A DNA stretch of 64,000 bases, taken from positions 1 to 64,000 of the forward strand of contig JAFLVG010000005.1 of assembly GCA_022508445.1 (NCBI GenBank), in the 5' to 3' direction. The first letter of the stretch is position 1; every line of letters starts with the position of its first letter. Under the pieces are notes generated by a model that worked only from the letters and a program-made list of their open reading frames with translations, searched no databases and was not told the DNA's origin. This document shows positions 21,938 through 35,374 of this stretch, piece by piece. The translations under genes and the position numbers were made by a program. This stretch comes from Clostridiales bacterium. Lineage in GTDB: Bacteria; Bacillota; Clostridia; Christensenellales; Pumilibacteraceae.

Positions 21938-23317
21938 ATGCGTAAAGAATATAAAACCATAAAAGAGGTAGTAGGTCCGCTCATGCTCGTCGAGCAGGTG
22001 GAAGGCGTAAAGTACAACGAGCTTGTGCGCATAACGCAAAGCGGCGACGGCGAAGCTCGGCTCGGAAGAGTGTTGGAAGTGGACGGAGATAAAGCGCTCG
22101 TTCAGCTTTTTGCACCCAGCCGCGGTCTTAAAATATCGGACGCGAAAGCGTCGTTTACGGGCAGGGCAATCGAGGTCAAGGTTTCGCACGATATGCTCGG
22201 CAGAGTGTTCGACGGCATGGGCAATCCCATAGACGGCGGCGCGGAGATTTTGCCCGAAAAAAGCCTCGACGTCAATGGCAGTCCGCTCAATCCTGTCGCG
22301 CGCGACTATCCCAACGAGTTCATTCAAACGGGCGTAAGCGCAATCGACGGACTCAACACGCTCGTTCGCGGACAGAAGCTTCCCGTGTTTTCGGCGTCAG
22401 GACTTCCGCATGCCGACCTTGCGGCGCAGATAGCGCGCCAAGCGCAGGTTAAAAACACCGACGACAAGTTCGCAGTCGTTTTCGCGGCAATGGGTATAAC
22501 CTATGAGGAGAGCGAGTTCTTTATCAATGATTTCAGAAGAACGGGTGCAATCGACAGAACGGTCATGTTCCTCAACCTTGCAAACGACCCGGCTGTCGAA
22601 CGTATCAACACCCCGAGAATGGCAATGACTGCTGCGGAATATCTTGCGTTCGATTGCGGCATGCACGTTCTCGTCATCATGACGGATATAACAAACTATG
22701 CCGAGGCGCTTCGCGAGATTTCGGCGGCTCGGCGCGAGGTGCCGGGACGTCGCGGATATCCCGGTTACTTGTACACCGACCTTGCGACTATTTACGAGCG
22801 CGCAGGCAGAATAAGGGGCAAGGCAGGCTCTATAACGCTAATTCCCATTCTCACCATGCCGGAGGACGACAAGACGCACCCCATACCCGACCTTACGGGT
22901 TACATCACCGAGGGACAGATCATACTCTCGCGCGAGCTGTACAAAAAGGGCATGAATCCGCCCATCGACGTTTTGCCGTCGCTTTCACGTCTTAAAGACA
23001 AGGGCATAGGCAAGGGAAAGACGAGAAAGGACCACGCCGACACGATGAACCAGCTTTTCTCGGCTTATGCAAGGGGCAAGGACGCAAAGGAGCTCGGCGC
23101 GATACTCGGCGACGCCGCTCTTTCCGAAATCGACAAGCTGTACGCAAAGTTTGCCGAGGAATTTGAAAAGAAGTATATCAATCAGGGCTTCAACGCCAAT
23201 CGCAGCATAGAAGAGACGCTCGATATCGGTTGGGAGCTGCTCAAAATTTTGCCGCGCTCCGAGCTTAAACGCATACGCGACGAATATATCGACGAATTTC
23301 TCAAAGTCGACGAGTAA
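21938..23317 (+). CDS. ntpB: V-type ATP synthase subunit B
   Basis: [66 protein letters not shown]. Confidence 0.98.
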   Translation: MRKEYKTIKEVVGPLMLVEQVEGVKYNELVRITQSGDGEARLGRVLEVDGDKALVQLFAPSRGLKISDAKASFTGRAIEVKVSHDMLGRVFDGMGNPIDGGAEILPEKSLDVNGSPLNPVARDYPNEFIQTGVSAIDGLNTLVRGQKLPVFSASGLPHADLAAQIARQAQVKNTDDKFAVVFAAMGITYEESEFFINDFRRTGAIDRTVMFLNLANDPAVERINTPRMAMTAAEYLAFDCGMHVLVIMTDITNYAEALREISAARREVPGRRGYPGYLYTDLATIYERAGRIRGKAGSITLIPILTMPEDDKTHPIPDLTGYITEGQIILSRELYKKGMNPPIDVLPSLSRLKDKGIGKGKTRKDHADTMNQLFSAYARGKDAKELGAILGDAALSEIDKLYAKFAEEFEKKYINQGFNANRSIEETLDIGWELLKILPRSELKRIRDEYIDEFLKVDE

Positions 23318-23319
23318 TC

Positions 23320-23934
23320 ATGGCAAGACTTAACGTAAATCCTACGCGCATGGAGCTTCGCAGGCTCAAAGACAGACTTAAAACCGCCGAGCGCGGTCAT
23401 AAGCTGCTCAAAGACAAGTCGGACGAAATGGTTCGACAGTTTTTGGTGCTCATAAAAGAGAACAAGCGCCTGCGCGAGGAGATTGAAGGCGAGATTGCGG
23501 AAGCGTTAAAAGCGTTTGCGCTGTCCAGCGGCGCGCCGCTCGACGTAGTCCAAGCGATTTCGCTTCCCACGCTCACTGCGTCGGTCACGGTCGGAACAAA
23601 GAACGTCATGGGCGTGGACGTGCCGTACATGCAAACAAAGCGCGTCGGGGAAGTGCGACTGCCTTACGCGCTGTGCTCGGCGCCTGCGGAGCTCGACGAC
23701 GCAGTGCTCAAATTGACCGCGCTTGCAGACAAGCTGTTGCACCTTGCCGAGGTCGAAAAAACGTGCAACATGCTCGCCGACGAGATAGAAAAGAACCGCC
23801 GCAGAGTCAACGCGCTCGAATACGTCATGATTCCTCAATTGCAGGAAACGATAAAGTACATCATGATGAAACTCGACGAGAACGAGCGCGCTTCCATCGT
23901 AAGACTGATGAAAATCAAAGAGCTTGAACAATAA
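23320..23934 (+). CDS. ntpD: V-type ATP synthase subunit D
   Basis: NPTRMELRRLKDRLKTAERGHKLLKDKSDEMVRQF and C-term 'RRVNALEYVMIPQLQETIKYI'. Confidence 0.96.
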   Translation: MARLNVNPTRMELRRLKDRLKTAERGHKLLKDKSDEMVRQFLVLIKENKRLREEIEGEIAEALKAFALSSGAPLDVVQAISLPTLTASVTVGTKNVMGVDVPYMQTKRVGEVRLPYALCSAPAELDDAVLKLTALADKLLHLAEVEKTCNMLADEIEKNRRRVNALEYVMIPQLQETIKYIMMKLDENERASIVRLMKIKELEQ

Positions 23935-23972
23935 CATTCGACCGATAACAAGAAGATCGATAAACCGATACC

Positions 23973-24007
23973 AAAAAAACCGCAATCATATTTTGCGGTT
24001 TTTTTTC
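23973..24007 (+). terminator. Rho-independent terminator of V-ATPase operon
   Basis: aaaaaaaccgcaa-tcata-ttttgcggtttttttt. Confidence 0.8.
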
Positions 24008-24019
24008 ATAATATACCGT

Positions 24020-24661
24020 ATGAAAAAATTATGCGCGGTATTTGCGGCAATCATGACTGCCGCAACGGTATGGCTGTTATTCGCGTGCGGCACGGACAGC
24101 ATGCAGAATGTGAGCGAGAGAAGGAGCGGATATTTTACCTCGTCCGACGGAGTACTCACCGTGACGGCGGTATCGGGCGTGCGCGAACATCCTTACAATA
24201 TCGACGGCAAGGTAGGCGATCTCAAACCTTATACACTTATAACGGTCGTGCCCGAAAAGTTCGATATCGACGCGGTGTACACGTATTCGGCAACCGTAGG
24301 CAAGTCGGTATACGGCGGCTCGCTTACAGTTCATCCGTTTGCCGCGAGCTTTTCCGCCGAGTTCGAATGCGAAGCGACGAGCGAGTTCACGGTCACAATA
24401 TCGTGCGGTGATTTCAAAGCCGACTATCAATTGAAATCGCTTGTCACGAGCGAAATGTTCGGATACGACCGCGCTATCGAGGCGGCAAAAAACGAGTTCA
24501 AAAAAATTAGCGGCAAGTACGAGATAAGAGTACGCATAATAAAAAATCCGTTGGGCGACGACGGCGTGTGCTGGCATGTCGCGTTCTATACGGGAAGTTC
24601 GGAGTACGGAGTGCTGCTCGATCCGGTGTCCGCAAAGGTGCTTGCCAAAAAGAGCGTTTGA
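24020..24661 (+). CDS. putative lipoprotein of unknown function
   Basis: MKKLCAVFAAIMTAATVWLLFACGTDS signal with lipobox-like LFAC; the track ORF start (23924) precedes the terminator, so ATG 24020 is preferred. Confidence 0.65.
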   Translation: MKKLCAVFAAIMTAATVWLLFACGTDSMQNVSERRSGYFTSSDGVLTVTAVSGVREHPYNIDGKVGDLKPYTLITVVPEKFDIDAVYTYSATVGKSVYGGSLTVHPFAASFSAEFECEATSEFTVTISCGDFKADYQLKSLVTSEMFGYDRAIEAAKNEFKKISGKYEIRVRIIKNPLGDDGVCWHVAFYTGSSEYGVLLDPVSAKVLAKKSV

Positions 24662-24881
24662 TCAGCGGCGGCGCACTCGCTTTATATTTCCGTGCGCCCA
24701 ACAAAAAATCTGCGGAAACCGAAAAGAAATCTGCGAGTATCACGATATAGCTTGCTTTGGGCTCGTTCACATTGCGCTCCCAATAATCGATAGCCTTTTG
24801 ACTTACGCCTATGTGTTTAGCAAGCGCTTGCTGTGAAAGCCCGCGCTCCATTCTCAATTCCTTTATTCTGAATCCGATCAT
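24507..24881 (-). CDS. XRE-family HTH transcriptional regulator; C-terminus runs antisense into the lipoprotein gene
   Basis: MIGFRIKELRMERGLSQQALAKHIGVSQKAIDYWERNVNEPKASYIVILADFFSVSADFLLG is a canonical HTH_3 domain. Confidence 0.75.
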   Translation of the reverse strand: MIGFRIKELRMERGLSQQALAKHIGVSQKAIDYWERNVNEPKASYIVILADFFSVSADFLLGARKYKASAPPLIKRSFWQAPLRTPDRAALRTPNFPYRTRHASTRRRRPTDFLLCVLLSRTCR

Positions 24882-24900
24882 AGTATTATTTTAGAAAAAA

Positions 24901-24940
24901 ACTTCTTGTAATATTATATAAGAAGTTTACTTCTTGTAAA
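24901..24940 (-). promoter_or_regulatory. promoter with inverted repeat AAGAAGT-tt-ACTTCTT between -35 and -10 of the XRE gene, plus a third half-site
   Basis: Minus-strand TTTACA-N16-TATAAT; palindrome at 24920-24935; extra ACTTCTT at 24901-24907. Confidence 0.65.
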
Positions 24941-25217
24941 GCGGCCGCGATCGATATGGACGCGTTCGCAATACGGAAGCGAACTTTTCGGCGCGAGGGA
25001 ACTCGGGCTTATCATTTCCTCATTACAGAGAGAAGTCGCATGAAAAATTGCGGCTTCTCTCATTCCGGGAGTGAACTTGCCTGTTTGAAACGGAAAGTTT
25101 TTTACGATGGCAAATTAGACATAATACCACAAGCTTTGCCTTGGATTGCAATACCGAATTTATTTTATCCGTAAAAACGCTTGTGTGTAAATAAATTTTG
25201 TGCTATAATACTCGTTA

Positions 25218-28131
<2,914 letters not shown>

Positions 28132-28320
28132 AACATATGCACAACTTCGTGCGCTAATCTTGCTATAAATTTTCGCGTTGCGTGCATCTGTATGCCGCGG
28201 ACGTGGCTCTTACAATCACAACACGCATCCTTCGTACCACAAAAATTTCTTACGCAATCTTGGCGGTCACTTATGCGATGTACCGATAACGGTAATTCCG
28301 TTGTTTAAAGGAGAAAAAAC

Positions 28321-29331
28321 GTGTCCCTCAACTATTCTATTCCAATGGACTACACCCGTCAAAAAATCAAGGTCACAGTCGTCGGTTGCGGCAGGTGGGG
28401 GTCGTTTTTGGCGTGGTATGCCAATCAACTCGGGCATAAAGTCACAGTGTACGGCAAGTCGGGCGAAATCAGCTACGAGCAGCTCGTGATGACGCATAAA
28501 AACGAGTATGTCACATTACCCAAATCCGTCGATATAACAAATGATCTTGTCCGTTCAATCAAAAGCGCCGACGTAGTGCTTGTCAGCGTACCTTCGCAGG
28601 TTTTTCGCGATGTCATGGGCGATATTCGCGGAAGTTGCGACATGACGGGTAAGTATCTCGTAACATGCATGAAAGGCATTGAGATAAGTACCGGAAAAAG
28701 GTTGAGCGAGGTTGCTATCGAATTCGGGCTTGAAAAATGGCAAATAGCTGTATGGGCAGGCCCCGGGCATGTGCAAGAATTTACCGTCGGCAATCCCAAC
28801 TGCATGCTTATCGACGGTTACGAACGCTCGACAATCGATCGAATTGTGGAGTTTTTCAAAAGTCCGCTCATAAGATTTTATTACGGCAGCGACGTAATAG
28901 GCACGGAGATAGGCGCGGCGGCGAAGAACGTGATGGGCATTGTCGCAGGCGTGCTCGACGGCATGAACCTCACCACGCTCAAAGGCGCGCTCATGGCACG
29001 TGGAAGCCGAGAGGTGGCGCGACTTATAGAGAAGCTCGGCGGCAATCCGCTTTCGGCATACGGACTTTGCCACATCGGTGACTACGAAACAACGCTGTTT
29101 TCACAGCACAGCCACAACAGAATGTGGGGAGAGAATTACGCAAGAGGTAAAAAGTACGACAAACTCGCCGAAGGTGTGCATACGGCTCGGGCGATGTCAT
29201 TGCTTGCGGATAAGCACAATGTCGATATGCCGATAACGTCTGCGGTAAATACGATGATACTCGACAAGATTCCGCCGAGAACGGTCATGGAGCAGTTGTT
29301 CGACCGCGCTCTTAAAGAAGACTTGGTGTAA
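28321..29331 (+). CDS. gpsA: NAD(P)-dependent glycerol-3-phosphate dehydrogenase
   Basis: VTVVGCGRWGSFLA, WAGPGHVQEF, GTEIGAAAKNVMGIVAGVLDGM, GLCHIGDYETT; GTG start after AAAGGAG. Confidence 0.93.
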   Translation: MSLNYSIPMDYTRQKIKVTVVGCGRWGSFLAWYANQLGHKVTVYGKSGEISYEQLVMTHKNEYVTLPKSVDITNDLVRSIKSADVVLVSVPSQVFRDVMGDIRGSCDMTGKYLVTCMKGIEISTGKRLSEVAIEFGLEKWQIAVWAGPGHVQEFTVGNPNCMLIDGYERSTIDRIVEFFKSPLIRFYYGSDVIGTEIGAAAKNVMGIVAGVLDGMNLTTLKGALMARGSREVARLIEKLGGNPLSAYGLCHIGDYETTLFSQHSHNRMWGENYARGKKYDKLAEGVHTARAMSLLADKHNVDMPITSAVNTMILDKIPPRTVMEQLFDRALKEDLV

Positions 29332-29357
29332 TAGGTTAAGATTGAGTAAATGCAATA

Positions 29358-29386
29358 GCCGTCGGCAAACAGCCGGCGGTTTTTTG
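29358..29386 (+). terminator. Rho-independent terminator
   Basis: gccgtcggc-aaac-agccggcggttttttg. Confidence 0.75.
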
Positions 29387-29429
29387 TGTTTTTATTGCAA
29401 TAAACATCGAATTTTTTCATATATAACTA

Positions 29430-29458
29430 TTGACAGCAAAATCGGTTAGTGCTATAAT
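29430..29458 (+). promoter_or_regulatory. sigma-A promoter TTGACA-N17-TATAAT
   Basis: Perfect consensus hexamers and spacing. Confidence 0.85.
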
Positions 29459-29515
29459 TACTGTATACATCCGGGGTTATGCTCTGCTGATTAAAAATTA
29501 AAGAGAGGGAAGTGT

Positions 29516-32425
29516 ATGAAGAAGGCAAAATTAGTAGTTGCTACTTTGGCTGCTACCGTATTTACCGCGTCTGCCGGTGCGCTTGTCGCATGCGGCGAAC
29601 TCGATGAATTCGCCGAAAAAGCAGGCGTTTATGAAATCACGTTCAACGCCAACGGAGGCATGTATGAGAGTGGGACGACGATAAAAGTTCCCACCGTTGA
29701 CGGCAGAGTGTTGGTCGAACCCGACAGACCGACGAATGAGGATCAGAAATTCAACGGGTATACCGTAAATCAAGACGGATCGGGAACCAAAATCACATTC
29801 GGTGAGAATGGGTATAAGTTTACCAAGAGCATAACGGTGTATGCTCAATGGACGACGGAACCCCAAGGCGACCAATCGGGCGTTTATGAAATCACATACG
29901 ACGCTAACGGCGGTATATTGATAGGCAACAATACGATGCAGACGGCAAACGGTCAGCTCGCTTGGTTGCTTACCAAAAACAATGTTTATTACGCAGGACA
30001 TACCTTTGTCGGTTGGTACACGGCAAGAGAGGGCGGAGACGAAGTCACCACCGATTACGTGTTCGAGAGGGACACGACTATTTTCGCGCACTGGACGGTC
30101 GACGGAAGCGGTAATACCGATCCCGATCCCGAAAATCCCGACCCCAACAATCCGAATAATCCAGATCCCGATAATCCCGACGACAACAAGGATCCCAATC
30201 CCACGACGACCGAAGCGGCGATGACTGTCGGCGGTGTTGAAAAAACGGCGACCTGGCGCAAAAAACCTGCGGCGGATTTGGATACCGCAAACGGACAGAC
30301 CGGCGAATATTATGCGGCCGAAGTAACGCTCTCGGCAGGTGACGAAATCGCATTCAAGGTAAACGGCACGCCCGTTAAACTTTGGAGAAAGTACGACGCC
30401 GACGCAACACAGGACGCGAGAAATAAAATCGAATACGTAGAAGACACGAGCAAAGCGAGCGAATCGCTTGTGATTTCCGCAAGCGGCACGTACACCGTTT
30501 CCATAACGAACTGGGATAATGCCGCTGAATGGGTTGTTTGGGTAGGCGAGCCCAACTACACCGGGCCGGAAATTCCCGACGTTCCCGGAACGGGCGCCGT
30601 CATGAAAGTGGACGGTGTTGTATCCAATGTCAAGTTTACCAAAAAGCCCGAAAGCGAATTGCAAACGCAGTACGGTCAAAAAGCCGAGTATTACGCGGTC
30701 GACGTAGAACTGTATCTCGGCGATACACTGTCGTTCACGGTAGACGGCGAGGCGATTAAGCTTTGGGCGGACACAACCGACGAGAATAACAAGGTGAATA
30801 CGGTTACGGAGTCTGCCGATTCGCTTACAGTAAAAGCAGCCGGCACGTACACCGTTTCCATTAAATATTACAACGACGATCCGCACTGGGTTGTTTGGGT
30901 AGGCGAACCCAACTACACCGAACCCGATCCCGACATTCCTTCCGGAACTGCGGAATTCTATCTGTACGCCACGGTAGGCAACGACTATAAGTGGTCGGTG
31001 GAAACGGGATACGCGTTCAAACAAATCGAACCCGACGATAATGAAAAAGCATACGACAACCCCGTCGTAAAGAAATATATCGTGGAAAACGTAGCGTTCT
31101 CAGCCGGCGACGAGGCCAAGATTTTCTATACGAAGGGAAGCGACGACGCTCAAAAATGGAGCTACAACCACTATGAGTACGAATGCTTGGGTACAAATTG
31201 CGAATTTGACGGAAATAATTTGAACATACTCAAAACCGGCAAATTCACATTCTACCTCAAAATATACGCTAACGGTACCGACAGCGTCTGGGTACATTAC
31301 TCGGCAGGTTCGCCCGATGTCGATCCGCCCACGCCCGGCTCGAAAGCGATGATGACGGCCAACGGCGAAGGCACAGAAATGACCGACAACAGCTCGTATA
31401 TCGATCCGGAAGAGAATCCGACGTTGACAATCGAGTACATGCTCACAGGTCAGAAGTTTGAGGCTCAAACCACATTGCAGTTCAAGGTCAGCGACAGCGC
31501 AGTAGAGATGTGGGTAGAGTGCAAGGACGGACTTGTAATTGACGTTGAAGGTCAGAAAGTGACCGGAACGGGAAGCAAGGGCGCGCGCGGCATGAGCATC
31601 ACGGTAGCCGCCGGCACTTACGATTTCTATCTCCAATACTACACCGACGGCGGCGCAGACAATCAAGGCGGTTGGCGCTTGTGGGTAGCCGGCGAATCGT
31701 CGGGCACTCCCGAAACCCCCGACGTTCCAGATACCGAAGTCAAAACAGGTATTGTGGTGGCTGGCAAGACGACCGAGCTCGTTGTAAATGCAGATGCGTC
31801 AGGAGAAAAACTTAAAGTCGAATATTGGCTTGGCGCAAACAAAACGATTCATCTTAACAAAGGCGCTGAGGCTACTTTCAAGGTTGACGGAAAAACCGTT
31901 TCTTTGGCGAATGTCGAGGGATACGGCATTAAATCAAACGGCAGCGGCGGCATTGAAGTTACAGAAGCCGGCGACTTCGTGTTCTATCTTAAAAATTGGT
32001 CGGATACCGGCAACTGGACGGTGTACGGTACTAACGGCAACGAACCGGAGTCGCAAGAAGGATCAATCGTTGTTAAATTCAATGACGCAACCGTAACATT
32101 TAAATTCGAAGTTCCTTCGTGGGCGACATCCGATGCGTATTTATATTTGTGGAACGGCACAAGTAATGCGCTTAATAAGTGGGAGGCAAAAGACGAGTAT
32201 TCTTTCACAGGTAAGACGTTAACAATCAATGCAAGTGTGTCCGGAGTTAAATTCATCGTATGGTTTAAAGAGGGTTCTACAACGAAGCAAACTTTCGATA
32301 TAACCAATCAGACGCTTAGAGACGGTTACACTTATACTATTACTATGGGCAACTGGGGCACTAATGAAGAGGGCACCGGAAATAAATTTGAAGGCAAAGT
32401 TACAGAAACAAAAACGACAGCATAA
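29516..32425 (+). CDS. surface lipoprotein with InlB repeats, DPN-rich linker and tandem CBM/starch-binding-like repeats
   Basis: Lipobox GALVACG; 'ITFNANGGMYESG', 'ITYDANGGILIG...FVGWYTAREGGDEVTTDYVF...IFAHW'; repeated modules ending 'WVVWVGEPNYT'. Confidence 0.82.
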   Translation: MKKAKLVVATLAATVFTASAGALVACGELDEFAEKAGVYEITFNANGGMYESGTTIKVPTVDGRVLVEPDRPTNEDQKFNGYTVNQDGSGTKITFGENGYKFTKSITVYAQWTTEPQGDQSGVYEITYDANGGILIGNNTMQTANGQLAWLLTKNNVYYAGHTFVGWYTAREGGDEVTTDYVFERDTTIFAHWTVDGSGNTDPDPENPDPNNPNNPDPDNPDDNKDPNPTTTEAAMTVGGVEKTATWRKKPAADLDTANGQTGEYYAAEVTLSAGDEIAFKVNGTPVKLWRKYDADATQDARNKIEYVEDTSKASESLVISASGTYTVSITNWDNAAEWVVWVGEPNYTGPEIPDVPGTGAVMKVDGVVSNVKFTKKPESELQTQYGQKAEYYAVDVELYLGDTLSFTVDGEAIKLWADTTDENNKVNTVTESADSLTVKAAGTYTVSIKYYNDDPHWVVWVGEPNYTEPDPDIPSGTAEFYLYATVGNDYKWSVETGYAFKQIEPDDNEKAYDNPVVKKYIVENVAFSAGDEAKIFYTKGSDDAQKWSYNHYEYECLGTNCEFDGNNLNILKTGKFTFYLKIYANGTDSVWVHYSAGSPDVDPPTPGSKAMMTANGEGTEMTDNSSYIDPEENPTLTIEYMLTGQKFEAQTTLQFKVSDSAVEMWVECKDGLVIDVEGQKVTGTGSKGARGMSITVAAGTYDFYLQYYTDGGADNQGGWRLWVAGESSGTPETPDVPDTEVKTGIVVAGKTTELVVNADASGEKLKVEYWLGANKTIHLNKGAEATFKVDGKTVSLANVEGYGIKSNGSGGIEVTEAGDFVFYLKNWSDTGNWTVYGTNGNEPESQEGSIVVKFNDATVTFKFEVPSWATSDAYLYLWNGTSNALNKWEAKDEYSFTGKTLTINASVSGVKFIVWFKEGSTTKQTFDITNQTLRDGYTYTITMGNWGTNEEGTGNKFEGKVTETKTTA

Positions 32426-32441
32426 ATAATCAATCAACTGC

Positions 32442-32477
32442 CAAAAAGCCTTATCTTACGAGATAGGGCTTTTTTGT
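32442..32477 (+). terminator. Rho-independent terminator
   Basis: aaaaagccttatct-tacg-agatagggcttttttg. Confidence 0.85.
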
Positions 32478-32531
32478 TGCCGTAAATCAATCGTTAATAA
32501 AAAATATGCGCGAAAAAAATCGCCGACGATA

Positions 32532-32559
32532 TTGACATTTCATATAATAGTGATATACT
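32532..32559 (+). promoter_or_regulatory. sigma-A promoter TTGACA-N16-TATACT
   Basis: -35 32532-32537, -10 32554-32559. Confidence 0.7.
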
Positions 32560-32643
32560 AAATGAAATAGGGTAACTGCAAAGGGGCGAGGTTGAGGCAT
32601 TTTTTGATATGCTGTTATCTAATATTATAGCATAGAGGGAAAA

Positions 32644-33660
32644 ATGAAAAAGTCGAAGTTGTTTATTTCTGTTCTTGCGGCAGCGCTGTTTATGTTGTTT
32701 TCGCTTGGGCTTGCCGCTTGCTCCAAAGAACCCGCAGGGTATGTGGACGACGTAGGCCCCGGTGGTCCCGGAGGCGGTGGCGGCGGATCGTACACCATCA
32801 CGTTCGATCCCAACGGCGGCACGATAACCGGCGATAATACGAGAATGACCATGTCTGACGGCAAGCTCGCGTCGCTTCCCGGACGTAGCGTCGTAAAGTA
32901 TACAAACCACACCTTTGACGGTTGGTACACGGCAAAAACAGGCGGAACCGAAGTTACTACATCCACTGTGTTTACCAAGAACGACACAGTTTATGCGCAT
33001 TGGACGGAGAATATTCAATCGTCAAGCGGATATACTATAACGTTCCATGCCAATAACGGAACATCCCAATCCTCGCAATTAACGACTAACGCGAGCGGCG
33101 TATTGACCGAGACCGCACCCACGTTCAGTTACGATGGATACGATTTCGACGGCTGGTTCACTGACGCGACGGGCGGAAGCCTTGTGTCGGCAACCAACAA
33201 CATCACAAAGACGTTTACCGCAGATTCGGACCTGTACGCGCAATGGACGAGAAAAAGCACGGGCGGTTTGAACAGCGTTGTCACGTTCGTATTCTCGACC
33301 GGTTGGAATGACAGTATAAACGACGTGCGTATCCATATGTGGAATGATGAAAACGGTGCATATACCGAGTTCAAATACGCAGATTTTTCTGAATACGGCG
33401 GCGATCTGATGACCGATGAAACAGGCGGCGGCAAAACGTTTAAATATGAGCTTACGCTGGACGAAAGAGGTCCGGTGACGGGATTTAATATCACGTTTAG
33501 ACAAAACGGCTCGTCGTGGAAGGTTGCACAATGCAACGATTACGCCGGAACGTTTACAGGCGGTAATACTTACAGCTTTACGTTCGGCACTTGGATTACC
33601 GACGCTCCGAATTTCAATTGGAGTCAAGACGTTGTTCCTTTCACGCTATTGCAAGCATAA
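32644..33660 (+). CDS. surface lipoprotein with three InlB-type repeats and C-terminal CBM-like domain
   Basis: Lipobox GLAACS; 'ITFDPNGGTITG...TFDGWYTAKTGGTEVTTSTVF...VYAHW', 'ITFHANNGTSQSS...DFDGWFTDATGGSLV...LYAQW'. Confidence 0.82.
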   Translation: MKKSKLFISVLAAALFMLFSLGLAACSKEPAGYVDDVGPGGPGGGGGGSYTITFDPNGGTITGDNTRMTMSDGKLASLPGRSVVKYTNHTFDGWYTAKTGGTEVTTSTVFTKNDTVYAHWTENIQSSSGYTITFHANNGTSQSSQLTTNASGVLTETAPTFSYDGYDFDGWFTDATGGSLVSATNNITKTFTADSDLYAQWTRKSTGGLNSVVTFVFSTGWNDSINDVRIHMWNDENGAYTEFKYADFSEYGGDLMTDETGGGKTFKYELTLDERGPVTGFNITFRQNGSSWKVAQCNDYAGTFTGGNTYSFTFGTWITDAPNFNWSQDVVPFTLLQA

Positions 33661-33683
33661 TACTCAACAAATAACAGCTAAAT

Positions 33684-33724
33684 AAAAACGCCTCAAAGCT
33701 CATACAGGCTTTGGGGCGTTTTTA
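33684..33724. terminator. bidirectional terminator between convergent genes
   Basis: aaaaacgcctcaaagc-tcataca-ggctttggggcgttttt. Confidence 0.8.
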
Positions 33725-33756
33725 ATGACTTAATATTATTTACGCAATGCGTGGGA

Positions 33757-35139
33757 TTACAGCTTGCAGTTTTCTATGATGTAATCGGCGACCTTTGTTT
33801 CGTCCATGCGGATTTGGCTCATGGAGTCGCGGTCGCGTACTGTTACCGTGCCGGTCGGCTCGGTGTCGAAATCGACGGTTACGCAGAACGGCGTTCCGAT
33901 TTCGTCCTGACGGCGGTAGCGTTTTCCGATTGAGCCGGGCAAATCGTAGGTGCAGGTTATGCCGCGCTTGCGCAAGCCGCGGTAGAGGTTGTCGGCGCGA
34001 TCGGACAGCGCTTTTTGCAAGGGGAGAACTGCCGCTTTGTAGGGCGCGATTGCGGGCGCGAAGTGCATGACCGTGCGCGTTTCCTTTTCAAGCTGTTCCT
34101 CGTCGTAAGCGTCGCAAAGCACGGCAAGAAGCGCACGCCCCGTGCCGAGCGACGGCTCGATGACGTACGGAACATACGTTTCGTTTGTGACGGGATCGGT
34201 GTAGTCCAGCTTTTCGCCCGAGTACTCGGAGTGCTTTTTGAGATCGTAATCGGTGCGGTCGGCAATGCCCCAAAGCTCGCCCCAGCCGAACGGGAACAGA
34301 TACTCGAAGTCGCTCGTCGCTTTGGAATAGAACGAAAGCTCGGCCTTGTCGTGATCGCGTATACGCATGTTCTCCTTTTTGATTCCGAGAAGCTGTAAGA
34401 ACTCGAAGCAATAGTTTTTCCAATATTCAAACCATTCGAGGTCGGTGCCAGGCTTGCAGAAAAACTCCATTTCCATTTGCTCGAATTCGCGCAGGCGGAA
34501 AATGAAGTTGCCGGGCGTGATCTCGTTGCGGAAGCTCTTGCCGATTTGGCAAATTCCAAACGGCACGCGCGCACGCGCCGAGCGCGTCACGTTTTTGAAG
34601 TTTACGAAAATGCCCTGCGCCGTTTCGGGACGGAGATAGCAGGTGGAAACCGTATCCTCGGTAACACCTTGGAAAGTCTTGAACATCAGATTGAATTTCT
34701 TGACCGCCGTGAAGTCGGACTTTCCGCATACGGGGCAGGGTATCTTATGCTCTTGAACGAATGCGGACAACGCGTCGTTGTCCATTGCGGCTACGGGAAC
34801 GTTTAGATTGTGCTTGACCGAATACGCCTCGACAAGATCGTCCGCTCGACAGCGGCTCTTGCACGCCTTGCAGTCCATGAGCGGATCCGAAAAACCGGCA
34901 AGATGACCGGACGCTTCCCAAACTCTCGGATTCATGAGAATGGTGCTGTCAAGCCCGAAGTTGTTTTCGCTCTCGGTGACGAACTTTTGCCACCAGGCCT
35001 TTTTGATGTTGTTGTAAAGCTCCACGCCAACAGGACCGTAATCCCAAGTGTTGGCGAATCCGCCGTATATCTCGCTGCCTGCGAAAATGAATCCGCGTGA
35101 CTTACAGAGTGCGACAAGCTTATCCATTGTTACTTTCAT
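33757..35139 (-). CDS. glyS: glycyl-tRNA synthetase (alpha2 type)
   Basis: [83 protein letters not shown]. Confidence 0.96.
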   Translation of the reverse strand: MKVTMDKLVALCKSRGFIFAGSEIYGGFANTWDYGPVGVELYNNIKKAWWQKFVTESENNFGLDSTILMNPRVWEASGHLAGFSDPLMDCKACKSRCRADDLVEAYSVKHNLNVPVAAMDNDALSAFVQEHKIPCPVCGKSDFTAVKKFNLMFKTFQGVTEDTVSTCYLRPETAQGIFVNFKNVTRSARARVPFGICQIGKSFRNEITPGNFIFRLREFEQMEMEFFCKPGTDLEWFEYWKNYCFEFLQLLGIKKENMRIRDHDKAELSFYSKATSDFEYLFPFGWGELWGIADRTDYDLKKHSEYSGEKLDYTDPVTNETYVPYVIEPSLGTGRALLAVLCDAYDEEQLEKETRTVMHFAPAIAPYKAAVLPLQKALSDRADNLYRGLRKRGITCTYDLPGSIGKRYRRQDEIGTPFCVTVDFDTEPTGTVTVRDRDSMSQIRMDETKVADYIIENCKL

Positions 35140-35170
35140 GGTTTCGACCTCGATTGTATTATCGTATAAG

Positions 35171-35199
35171 ATTATACTTTATCGAAATAGCGTTGTCAA
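35171..35199 (-). promoter_or_regulatory. glyS sigma-A promoter TTGACA-N17-TATAAT
   Basis: Minus-strand TTGACA (35194-35199) and TATAAT (35171-35176). Confidence 0.8.
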
Positions 35200-35374
35200 G
35201 TTAAGCGGCGACTTTTTCAAATTAAATGCGCTCGCTCCGTTGGAAGCAAACGCATTTTCGATATATATTCTTCGCGCGCGGCGCGTAAACGGCAGCAGCT
35301 CGCTCGCGCTTTGCGCGTAGATGTATGACTGTCCGCCGATTGAGGCGTCGTTTCTGGTGTTGTATGTACTTAAA

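Noticed and set aside
29531-31024. 497-aa minus-strand ORF
   Set aside because: Antisense to the InlB-repeat lipoprotein.
35140-35374. Possible T-box leader for glyS
   Set aside because: The glyS promoter lies only ~30 nt upstream of the ATG, so there is no room for a T-box.
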